Positions 1 through 31,838 of a stretch of DNA of 60,000 nt are shown here, in pieces (the first letter of the stretch is position 1; each line of letters starts with the position of its first letter). Position numbers and translations under genes: made by a program. The DNA comes from Bugula neritina (lineage: Eukaryota; Bryozoa; Gymnolaemata; Cheilostomatida; Bugulidae): assembly GCA_964035545.1 (NCBI GenBank), contig OZ037768.1, positions 16,463,375 to 16,523,374 on the forward strand. Reading direction: 5' to 3'. The notes under the pieces were generated by a model that had not been told where the DNA came from, did not search any database, and was given only the letters and a program-made list of their open reading frames with translations.

Positions 1-444
1 ATAGATATGTAAGCAGTTGTGTATTAATAAATATGTGTGTGACTGCAGCTAAGGAAGAGCCGCACAAGCTAGAAAAAAGTGGCCATTTTGTGTGAATTTC
101 ATTCGGTGATCGATTAGTGAAGAAAATGCCTACAGATGCAATCTAATTTGCAAATTATTATTTAACTAGCCCATATTCTTTGCTTCATGGTTCCGCTTTA
201 CTTTTTAATGGTTTTGATTTTTCCCTTCCCCAGGATTTGTATAATTAGGTAGATTCTCTCTACAGGTACTGCAAAAGCAGCAGGCGTAGCTATGAAAACA
301 ATATTCCTGTTGCCAATAGTAAATTTAGTTAAACACAAATATCATTGGCTAGTAATGTTCGGATTCTGCTGGCAATGCACTGTGCCTCTCAGATAGCTCT
401 CGCAGTGGAGCTTTCCCTCATGCATAAATCTGTGTGCCACTTAA
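1..444. other. Intergenic, no gene seen
   Basis: AT-rich sequence without a convincing exon or repeat. It precedes the MITE-like element and lies beyond the 3' end of the large minus-strand gene. Confidence 0.5.
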
Positions 445-846
445 GGCCGGGCCACACTCATGAGAATCACACGAAATCGTCTATTTGTCATGAAAATACA
501 ATCGTATGAGAAAATTTGAGGGAATTCAAACAAAATCGTCTTCGTTGGGTGTACACAATGAAGATAATGGACAAAAAGTCACAATCAATGCTAAGCACCA
601 TGTGATTGGTCAATAGAATTTTGCCAACAGTGATTATTTCATTTCTACCACGTTTCTCTGTTTGGCTATTTTTTGCTGTTTGTATCTTGTGCAAGACTCA
701 TTCATGGACTATTTATTATGTGTTTCGTTCGATGAGTGTGTGGCTGGTCATACTCATGAAAATCGTTACACGAGTTTCGTGTGATTCTCACGGGCGTGAG
801 GCAAAGCCTTTATGCATTACCTGCGTCTAGTTTTGATGCCGCGGCC
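445..846. mobile_element. MITE-like DNA element, 402 bp, TAA target duplication
   Basis: The element begins GGCCGGGCCACACTC and ends GCCGCGGCC, and each side is flanked by TAA (442-444 and 847-849). Subterminal inverted repeats are visible: GAGAATCACACGAAA near 460-475 is matched by TTTCGTGTGATTCTC near 775-791. There is no coding capacity. Short GC-rich ends, a 3-bp TWA target duplication and small size fit a non-autonomous PIF/Harbinger-type element (family knowledge). The superfamily assignment is inferred from the duplication only. Confidence 0.65.
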
Positions 847-1663
847 TAAATTTGTTCTTTACATTAATACTGCATACTATAAATAAAAAGCATATAGACA
901 TGGTGCACTTTTTTGGCTCATTGCAGCTGTAAGTAGCATGATTAGCAATCCAAACCTCCATTGAGATATTTGCATTGCAATAAAAATTTTGGTTTAAAAT
1001 AGCAGTTTAATAATACAAAGTTTTACAAAATGTTTTAGCAGTCCAGCTGTAAACAATTTTTCAACAATTGGCTTTGTATCTTTCTCAAAAGAAATGTTGA
1101 AATGACATGTCTATGGCAAAAATCCAGTGGCCAGAAAAATGAAAAAACATTGAATATTTTTTTTGCAGCAATTCTTGATATAACAATTCTGAGTAAAGTT
1201 GCTATGCTACACTACATAGAAAATAGGGAAAATATATGTTTGCCATGTTAGTTTATAGATTAATCATGAAATAATATGAATAGAGTTAAAGAGAATAACA
1301 CTTATTTAGCATATATGCAAAGGTACATTTATTTATTGATTAAAATTATCATGTTAACAATTTTATAAAAATATATATAATTTATAAGTTTATAAATTTA
1401 AAAAAATTTATCGTCTGAACTTGACAGAAATTTGAATTTAACAAAGCAACAAAAGAGTTATAAAAATTTCCAAATCTTTAAATTTCAATTGTTAAAACTT
1501 TAAACAAAAACATTACATCACACAAAATTATTAATATCAGAATCATTTCGTCAGTGTGTGAACTAAAAATGGGATTTTGAAAGATCAAAGTGAACTACAC
1601 ATTATATTAAAAAGCTGACAAATAGTTATTTACATGAAAAAGAGGCTTCTGTGACTAAGGATG
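847..1663. other. 3' flank / probable 3' UTR of the large minus-strand gene
   Basis: No exon is seen here. On the minus strand, overlapping AATAAA signals lie at 1328-1337, about 330 nt past the proposed stop codon at 1664-1666, so a 3' UTR ending near 1300 is plausible. The rest is AT-rich and featureless. Confidence 0.35.
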
Positions 1664-22725
<21,062 letters not shown>

Positions 22726-23827
22726 TTTCTTTTCTCGTCAGCGGATAGCTGGATGCGACTTGGGGTGACAAAGATGGAAGGATTATGTTAGGAAAATCAA
22801 TGTGTACACAATGAATGTACAAAATGTGACACCTCAACCTAATTGATTACAGAGGCAACACAAAAGCGAATCATTGATTAATCTTAGACAAATGTTCATT
22901 TAGATTTTAGACAATATTTTGTTGCATTTTACTCAGATCACTCATGGAGAATATAACTCCCAAAATGATACATCTAGTGTATCATTTATCTCTATTAGCA
23001 ATTGCAGAGAATCTATTGCAAGATTATGATTAAATAGTGAGTCATAATTAGCAATTGGAGTAGACTTGGTACTGCTTAATATGGGTAATGCAATAAACAC
23101 AACCAATTCCTTCATAAATATCAAAAACATTTTATTTGCTGCATAAATAGAATAAATCACAATTCATTTGGACTGAATTTCAACAAAATAAAATAATATG
23201 TTTCATTATTAGTAGAGATTTTTTAATAATATATGGCTTAAATTATATAATCATTGTAGTAAATCGTGTTTATTGCCATTAAAATAAATTATTTTCGCTA
23301 AAAGAAGCTTATTAAAAAAATATTTATAGAACATGAGCATTGAGAATTTCATATTTGAGCAAAAAGCAATTTTCAACCAAACTGCGGAACAAAGACCACT
23401 GTTTCAATATAACATTCACTAGCAGATCAACCACCATTTTATGCAAAGACATATTGCTATACATTACAAACGTGGGAAGAGAGGGAGCTATCACAGTCAT
23501 CCAGTCTCAACAGAATCCCTACAACAAAAGTTTTTTCAACGAAATGGACAAAACTATCATATAACAAATGCAACTGTCAAAATACGACAAACATATAAAA
23601 TAAAAATTAACAAGGTGGTTGCTGGATGAATAAAAATATACAGTAAAACAGCGAAGATTGTGGAAGAACAAGGATCAATTTAAAACATACAACCTATGTG
23701 CTTAGTCTTGGTACATGGCAGAAGCATGAAATTCATACTATATTTTGCTTTGAAAATTTCTGGTAATTTATGTATCACTTTGTGTTAAAAAATCATTTAC
23801 TTGTAAATGCTGGCTTGTTGCTTTAGT
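22726..23827. other. Spacer: 5' flank of the large gene and 3' UTR of the SR gene
   Basis: The genes are in tandem on the minus strand, 1.1 kb apart. A minus-strand AATAAA at 23131-23136 could end the SR transcript. I see no TATA box at a useful distance from 22725 and no further exon. Confidence 0.4.
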
Positions 23828-26800
23828 CTAGAGATGAGTATCGGATTGAGTTGAGTGTGGTGAGGTAGTGGCACAGTTAGCAGGAGTGGACGAAGAATTG
23901 CATGTATTTCTAGTAGTTGAAGAGTGTGGAGAGGTAGTGGTGATGTTAGTAGATGTATCTGCACTCTCAGGAGACTTAGACAGAGACTTCTCTCGACTTG
24001 TCCTCTCTTTTCTTTGCTTCTCACTAAACAATAAGTAAAGCGCATTAAAGTAAAACACTACTCTGTGGTAGTTCAACTCATGTCACAGGTTATCTACATT
24101 CATACAAGAAAAAGTGGTTACAGGCACCAGGAAACTTCAAAATTATAAACCTGTACCAACTACTGACTGAAAGACTGTTAGATGAGGCTTAAGATCAAAG
24201 CACAACACTCGATAGAATGAGTGCAGAGCAAGTGCATAGGCAGCCAATGAATCGGCAGCAGATATATTTCTTGCAAAGAAGTTATACAGAAAGCTTCGTA
24301 ACTACATTAAGGTAGTGCTAAAACCGGCAGAAATATTTCGTTGTCAAAATGAATATAAAATTTTAAATATTTTTTGAACTGATTCCATTATTATTTGATT
24401 TATATTTACACATTTTGTAGACACGTGCATTAAACTATGTTACAATATTGGGGATCAGCTGGCAATGAATTTATTTCTAATTACAATAATTTTCATAATG
24501 CAAGCATATATCAAAATGCCAAATATATTGTAGATAGGGTTAGTGGTATCCTGTGTAGTGAGCTCTTAGTAAACCCACTATTCAACATTTCCTTTTGTAA
24601 AGTCGGCTTGATAGCACAGTTGATAGGCTCACTACCACTGCTAACTGCAAGAACTTAAATCTCACTATTGGCACGTATCATGTTAATATTTAGCAATATA
24701 AATTTTATGTTGAAAGCTATTTTAAGGATGTCAATTTGCTTTTTCAAACTTGAAAAATTTTGGTTGCAATTGTTTAAACTTGGTTTATTAGGAAAACTAG
24801 GTTATACTATGCCTGCATGCACGCAACTATTGTACTATCTTTCAAAGTTTATACAGACACCTGTTGAACTAAAAGGCCTTGATTAGTATTTCACTAAAGA
24901 ATAAAATAATTTAACATATTTTACAAGCTGACATGTAAATATTGATATCTGTAACTTTGGAATGTTTAAATATGGTATCAAACTATTATCAAAATACATT
25001 ACGTTTTTAGAAAGGAATGTTTGTGACAACACGCCCATCATACTTTATGTTCGAATGGAATATTAAACTGTATCGTCAATGAACTTAACATCTGTAACCC
25101 ATATAACAGGATGGAGTGGAAATAGGCAAGATAACGCTCAATGAGCCTCGCTGGAAACTTACAGCTCGCAACTATAAAGCTTGCTTGCTGAATGCTAGTC
25201 AACCACACAGTGCTTTTCTGCGCTAACCACAGACATATATTTTTGAAGCTAAGAGTATTTCTCTTTACAATCACATCTAAACTGTGCACAATGGTAAGAC
25301 AAATCCTTCTATCTCAGTTGTTTTTAAAAGTATAAACTACTTGTTTTCTCAGCTGAACATAACGTTGATATTCAAGTTTGAAGTACTACATTTTCAAATA
25401 AGAGAATTTATCACAAGCCTTACAAAACTTACAAACCAATTACAACTTTAAAACAATGCTGTTGTTAACAATCAAATTTTAGAGAGAAATGATTTTTGGC
25501 CATTGTGGAATTTATCACAAAGCAACATGAAGCGAGGTTAAAACACCCACACCTCCACCCCTTGGAACCTGTGTAGGAGTTTTGATAAAGATAAAACATA
25601 TTATATTATCATATTATTGCTTCCTTTTACATTCCTTTTACTCTAACACGACAACAATATAATTAGTGGAGTTTATCATATGAAAGCAAACAACCATTAA
25701 AGTGCTCCATTAGCATAAATGCAGTAAAACTGACGGAAGTTTATAGTCGCCATCCCTGTGAGAACCCCTGATGGAAAAGGTTGTTTAAAAGTGGGCTGAG
25801 GATATATTCCTCTATGTGGCACAGGAGCAATTATGACTGGATGCTCTTCCTAACATCACCCCTAAACCATAAGTGCAATAAACCATTCATAATTATTACC
25901 ACCAGTTGACCAAGTGGTGTATCACACTGAAACAATCAGATATTAGCACTAGTTATGAAATTCCTAGCAAACATGAGTGAAACAAGTACCTACTTGACAA
26001 ACTTAAGAGAACATTTAAAAAAAATTCTTAAATTTTCTACCAAAGACCATTTTTCATTTCACTGTATAAATAGATATAATAGTCAATTGCTGTTAGTGTG
26101 CGGAGTTCTGGTAGAACAGAGTAAATTTGCTAATTGTATTACCAATATTAGCAATAACTACAATCAATATTCACTTGATATATACATTTTGTTTGAATAT
26201 GTTACATTGTATTTTAAGCAAGACTAGGCTTAATCAAATTTTATTCAACTAGTTGATGGTGTTGAAGCCTGACATACATGTACATCAAATTGATTTGTTT
26301 TTGAATTTCATAGACATTTTAGGTAATGATTTCTTAATTACCTAATAGGCGGTCAATTGAAATGTATTGCAGCCGATTGGATTTTTGTATGACAAATTCT
26401 AAATCTAAGCTGTCTCTTTCTTTGAAAAATACTTGCCAACACATCACCGAGTTAACCAAAAGATTTTAAAAGTAAACAGATTTTGTAGCAAGTCTCAAAT
26501 TAAGTTGATACTTTAGAAAATTGTATGCATTTATTTTTAATGGTATATTCAAATGATAGCTGTAATAAAAAGTTATAGTAAAGAAACAACAGCATCAATA
26601 ATTTTCTAGAGAGCAGCTGTTAATGTGCAAAATTATTGCTTTGTTAACCCAAATCTATTTCTTTTAACTATGAGATACTGCAGTTAATTGTTAATACATT
26701 GCAAACAATTGAAGCATTACTTTTACTAACCTAGATGGCCTCTCATTGCTAATGCTACGATCATAACGGGAATGTCTGTACCGGCGATCATCTGACCTAA

Positions 26801-29800
26801 CATAAAAAGCATAACATAATTCAACAGCAAAAGATATGCATTGGAAAAATTTGAGGGAATTGAGAAAAAATCAAAATAATGATAAATTTGGGGCAGCAAT
26901 AAAGAATGACAATAATGAAGAATATTAACTTTTTTTCCAAAACTGACTTTACGTTTAGAATGAGAGAATAGTGTCAACTTAGCACCTCAGATAACATATC
27001 AATGAGCCATAATACGAAATTAGTTTTATGATTAGAAGTAGATAAACATAGTAATAACATGATCACTTTCATCTCCAATTATAGAATTTAAAGACTATAA
27101 GAGTAGAATTCAAGCCAATTAAAAGACAGATTTGAATATAAATATTAAATATATTAAAACTATGTCAAAATTATTCTGTAAAAATCATTCTAAGTTAGAG
27201 TTTCATGTTTTAAGCTTGAAAATGCATGTTAAAGTGATAAACCATAGATCTACATTGAACTAGCAGAAAATCTAACTATATAAGACATTTGTAGAAAGCT
27301 ATTGATAAAAAATATAATAAGATGAATCAATTTAAATTACCAATCACTTACCGAGGGCGCCTCTTGGGCGATCGTGATCTATAATAAAAAATAAAGTCAA
27401 ATGTCTTCAAAACATTTTCTGTTGAATAATTTACATCTATGAGGCACTTAGTGAAATAAGATTGCAAAACAATTAATTAAAACAATTAATGTATGACTTT
27501 CCAAACTAAACAAAATCATACAATTTTTTCAATCTATTTGTTTGAAAACTGGTAAAAATGAGTGCATACCTGGATTTAGCTGAATAGTCAGAAGAGTGGC
27601 CCTTACAGTTTCTCCGGGGAGATCTAGATCTACAACTACAATGAGAATAGTACTTGGACTGGCTGGCAAATCAAGAGGTAGTGATGAAGATTTCAATTCA
27701 AGTAACAAAACATTCATGAAATTCGAGTAGCTCATCAAGTTAGGAAATGAGAAGACAGTCTGCTATTTAAGCAATTGGAAACAAGTTTTCTCATTGGGTT
27801 ATGTCAAAGTACAAGAGATGGGCAACAGCATCACTTCATGAGAAGCCGAATTATTACCCAACACGAGTGTCATTCACCTCACTATTGGTAGATAAACAAG
27901 TGTAATCAGTAAAGCAATAGATGTTTGGTAGCCACACATCACTAAGAGAATCAGAAGTTTAGTTAAAGCAGCATAAGAATATGGCAGCAAAGTTTAGTCT
28001 ATTTGATGCATGAAAGTAGTTAGCTCATCAATTTATGTTTGGTATTAAAGAGTAGTACTCTAGGGTATTGATGTATAGGCTACATCATAGTTTGGTACTA
28101 TGGTACACCTATCAAACATAATAATTGCTATAAAATTAAAAGCAATTGTACAAAGATTAAAATATAATTTGCCATGCACACAGTAAAGAAATTGTTCACT
28201 GTTAAAACTAAATTTATAATACATTCTAAACTTATTCAGCATATGGCAATCAGTTTAGAAAATCTGAAACCTAGCCATACCACCATTTCATGTGCAACAG
28301 ATATTATTTCAATTAGAAAATTATTGTGCAGCAAAGACCAGCTGCCTACAGAGATATTTCCCTTGAGGTTGCTTCTCTATTTGAAAATGTAAAATAAAAC
28401 AGAGAAAAATGACATCAGCATACCTGTGCCTTGAACGTATTGAATCCTTTTGTTTTTCACTTCGATCATCAAATGGTCTAGCATATTCTACTCTCACCCT
28501 TCTTCCACAAAGCCTTCTATAAAAATACAATTGATTAAATGAAATTATATAACTGCAAATTTTATAATAAGCTTCATAAAATAAATTTAAATTTCAAACA
28601 CATTACCCCAGGGAAAAATAATAGTGAAACATGAAAATTAAAATTACCTCCCGTGGGATTTCCGTACTGCTCGTTCACATTCTTCAACACGTTTAAAAAC
28701 TATAAAAGCAAATCCAGGCGGATTTCTATAAGAAAAATACAACAAGAGAATATTGAACATCATTCAAAATTAATTCACTTATTGGTTGAAGATTGAAGAC
28801 TACAAGTCATAAAAACTAATTATTCATCCTCAACCTTACAACAACTGGTAGGTGACTTATATTCATGAGTCCAACTTTCCCTGGTTTAGCCAGAAAACCT
28901 TAAATTAGAAGGCTAAAACTTATTAGGAAATTCCTTACTTGAATATAAACTTTTCAATTAAAAATACAATGGAATTACAAATTATATAACCAGTATATAC
29001 AAATCACCAACGTTTAGTTAATACAGCAATTTATAAATTTGTGGTAATTATATACATTTTATCAGTATATTTATGGGCTACTAATAACTAGTTGTGGGTT
29101 GATATTGCCATAGCAATATCAACCCACAACTAGTTATTAGTAGCCCATAAATACACTGATAAAATGTATATAATTACCACAAAATTATAAATTGCTCTAT
29201 TAGAATCAGACTTACTGGTTGTGTTACAAGAGAACTTGACTTAAAAATTTGTGAATATATACACGCACACACAACCACACACACACACATATATATATAA
29301 AAGGTATTAATATCGGATAAATGAAATCACTCATTTAGCTGACTATAAATTTGTTTCGTATAATTTTACATTTCTGCTTACACGTACTGGAAAGTTTTTT
29401 ACTTTTGTTAAAGAAGGATAACTTTGGTGGCTTTAGGATACTGTACTTTTTATAGCTGCATAAGTTGCATAGGTTAGTTAAGTTCGAGTACGATTTACAT
29501 ATTCTTATAATGTCCCATCTGATGTTAAACTGCAAATTTTTTTCTTGCTCAGTTCAATATTTCTAGGTGTTCCTTTACAATCTATAAGTCTATCATCTCT
29601 TAGTTGCATTCTAGTGTGTATTCAGCTTTTCAATCACTGTGGTATAATGCTGATGAAAATAATTTAACTGTAGTCAGCAATAAAATATACACCCATTGCT
29701 ATGGACATCAACAATTTTTGCTTGCTTACTTCACAAATTTTCAAGTCATGTTTTCTTGTAACACAACCAGTAAGTCTGACTATTATAAAGTAATGGGCAG

Positions 29801-30891
29801 ATAGATCAATCACTTACAATCAGCAGCATAAATAATTCATACATTTAATTAACAAAACATGAAAAAATGAAACTCCAGTAAAAACCATCTGTTATTAATT
29901 ATGAGATTCAATTTCATATTGATGATCAACTTGATAAGTGCAATAGGTTTTATGATATTCTTATTGCTCTTGACTCACTGCTATTCTTTGTTGCTGTGAT
30001 TGCATGACCATTCACATTGTTATTGTGATACTCTATCAACCACCACAATGTAATTGCCATTCAGTTTAACTATTAGTATTAGTCATCTATAATTGTATCA
30101 TTTCTCTTATTATACTATTTATAATTAGTATTAGTTTTACTAAAAAGCACAATTAAACTCTAGTAGTAGCAGCAGCAGCAATAGTACTAGTAGCAACAGC
30201 AGCAGTATGAGTATACTAGTAACAGCAGTAGTAGTACTAGTAGTAGTAATACCAATAGTAAGAGTTACCAGTACTAGTAGTAGTAGTATTAGCATTACTA
30301 TTACTATTTGCATAAATTAAAATATAACTAGGTCTAGTAACTACTATTGCTACTACTGCTACCACTACTACTACCACTACCATTACCACTACTACTAGTA
30401 CTAGTATTACTATCAGTATCAATGTTAGACTAAAACTTAGACAAGATTTTTATAGTAAACCTAAATTTATAATTTTACTACCATTACTATTAGTAGTACT
30501 ATTAGTAATAGTAATACTGTATAAGTAGTAGCATTATGTATAGGTATAACTATTTTTCATATATGAAAATTAAAATAAAATAGAAATCTAAATGTAAAAG
30601 TAAAACTGAAAAATTATTACTATAAGTTATAGTGAGTATAAGTATATTTATACTTAGTCTTATAGTTATTCATAATGATAGTACTAAGTTTATTATTGAA
30701 ATTGATATTGGGCTACAGCATGAGTATAAGCACAACTAATAATTATAATAAATGTAATACCTGGCAACCCAAACGTCTATCAACTGTCCGTATCTTTCAT
30801 ACTCTCTTTCAATGTCATATCTTGTGGTCTGGTGCCCAAGATCTCCGACAAAAACTCTATAACCACCAAAATGCGGGTCATAAACTGCCAT
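23828..30891 (-). CDS. SRSF3/SRSF7-type SR splicing factor (7 exons)
   Basis: A serine/arginine-rich splicing factor that binds exonic RNA and helps define splice sites. Exons are 30761-30891, 28648-28725, 28424-28516, 27570-27635, 27352-27378, 26731-26796 and 23828-24023, all in phase, giving 218 residues. One RRM spans residues about 11-82: RNP2 RVFVGDLG, RNP1 NPPGFAFIVF, and the SRSF3/7/RSZ signature RLCGRRVRVEYA. No CCHC zinc knuckle follows, which favours SRSF3 over SRSF7. A modest RS region (SRSRSPRR, SRSPKRRPRS) follows. The last exon is unusual: instead of more RS it gives a 60-residue Ser/Thr/Pro-rich tail. The fourth exon has two acceptors 6 nt apart (exon end 27635 or 27629), both in frame. 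Confidence 0.93.
25728..25868 (-). mobile_element. SINE fragment, 5'-truncated, minus orientation
   Basis: Reverse complement of the 3' two-thirds of the SINE at 47046. Recognisable blocks are CATCCCTGTGAGAACCCCTGATGG, GGCACAGGAGCAATTATGACTGGATG and CTAACATCACC. The tRNA-like head is missing. It lies in the last intron of the SR gene. Confidence 0.8.
29025..29196. repeat. 84-bp inverted repeat with 4-nt loop (82/84 matches)
   Basis: Arms 29025-29108 and 29113-29196; loop CATA. Two mismatches were seen by manual alignment. It lies in intron 1 of the SR gene, so the transcript would carry a long hairpin. No TA-repeat flanks, unlike the palindrome at 10397. Confidence 0.93.
29263..29300. repeat. 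(CA)n then (TA)n microsatellite
   Basis: ACACGCACACACAACCACACACACACACATATATATA, in intron 1 of the SR gene. Confidence 0.9.
30160..30535. repeat. Complex trinucleotide tract, (GTA/GCA)n then (CTA/CCA)n
   Basis: The first part is rich in AGTAGTAGC and AGTACTAGTAGT; the second is rich in ACTACTACC and TACTAGTATTACT. The two halves are roughly complementary and could fold. Intronic in the SR gene. Similar ATTAGTATTACT-type motifs recur at 44870-45200, 46910-46985 and 47640-47880. Confidence 0.8.
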
Positions 30892-31742
30892 AATGAAAAA
30901 TTTAGTTAATTATAGTTCAAAAAATATACATAAAAATTATTTTTAACCAACAAATACAATGCAAAAACCTACATTACGTATCATTCAGCTGTGCGTTCAG
31001 CAAAGCTCGACTTCACTCGATTTACGATTTTGTCCATTTTCAAAGAATCGTTATAATATAAGCAGTAATTTGAGATTCTCTAATTTGGCGTTAGGGGTGC
31101 AATTTGAAACCCCAAACTTTAAACTTGAGAGTTTTTAACTATTGCACCCAGTCACTATCAGCTTGGAGTTGCGTTTAAAAGGATTAACTTTTGGAGGTTA
31201 AAATTACTGAACCGAAACTATGTTCAATGGTCACCAATATGAACGTGTCTTGGAGTTGTTTACTCTTTCATCTTTTTACTAGTTGAGGAGAATAATTCGT
31301 CGGCAATCGTAATAATCATAGAAATAAATAATAATGCTATATAAATTTTTGGTTTGCAGTTTCAATTAAGTGCTGGTACTTATAATATATAGAACCATAA
31401 TTTTCAATTGCGTTATTAGAATCTTTTTTCGATTGCAATTATTCCTCATACCAATAGTGATAATGTGTTTTTTGTTCAAAATTGAAGCACGAAAATCATG
31501 TTGTTAGATTCTGTAGAAGATTGTAATTTATATACCTTCATAATCATTATTCATCATAATTAGACAATAGTTATTATGAGTCCGTTTAGCGTAGTTCTAT
31601 TGCAAATTGGAGTTGTGCATTTCAATGTTAAAGTAGACACGCCCAACGTAGTGTCAAAAGCCTCGCGTGAAAGGCGTGGCTTAGACACCATGATTAGCGA
31701 AAAGTCAATGAAATACCGTAAAAGCCATTCACGGAATACAAC
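30892..31742. promoter_or_regulatory. Divergent promoter region between SR and neuregulin genes
   Basis: The two start codons face away from each other 927 bp apart. The half nearer the neuregulin gene holds oppositely oriented GC/CACCC-type boxes (GACACGCCCA at about 31637, AGGCGTGGCTT at about 31671). These are consistent with KLF/Sp-type sites and stand out in AT-rich sequence. No clear TATA box. Shared regulation is inferred from geometry only. Confidence 0.4.
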
Positions 31743-31838
31743 ATGCGTTTAGAGCACGCGAATTATTCAAGACAATTGAAGGCAGAGGATTTTCTGAGTT
31801 TAGAGCCTACAGACGAAGATGTGGATCTCTCACCATAA
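31743..31838 (+). CDS. Upstream ORF overlapping the neuregulin start codon
   Basis: ATG at 31743 opens 31 codons ending in TAA at 31836-31838. It overlaps the proposed main ATG (31819) in a different frame. If it is in the mRNA leader it would reduce initiation at 31819, or favour a downstream in-frame ATG at 31884 (MLEIRFICSC). No evidence for a functional peptide. Confidence 0.4.
   Translation: MRLEHANYSRQLKAEDFLSLEPTDEDVDLSP

Noticed and set aside
30237-30422. Small Val-rich minus-strand frame
   Set aside because: Translation of trinucleotide repeats in an SR-gene intron.
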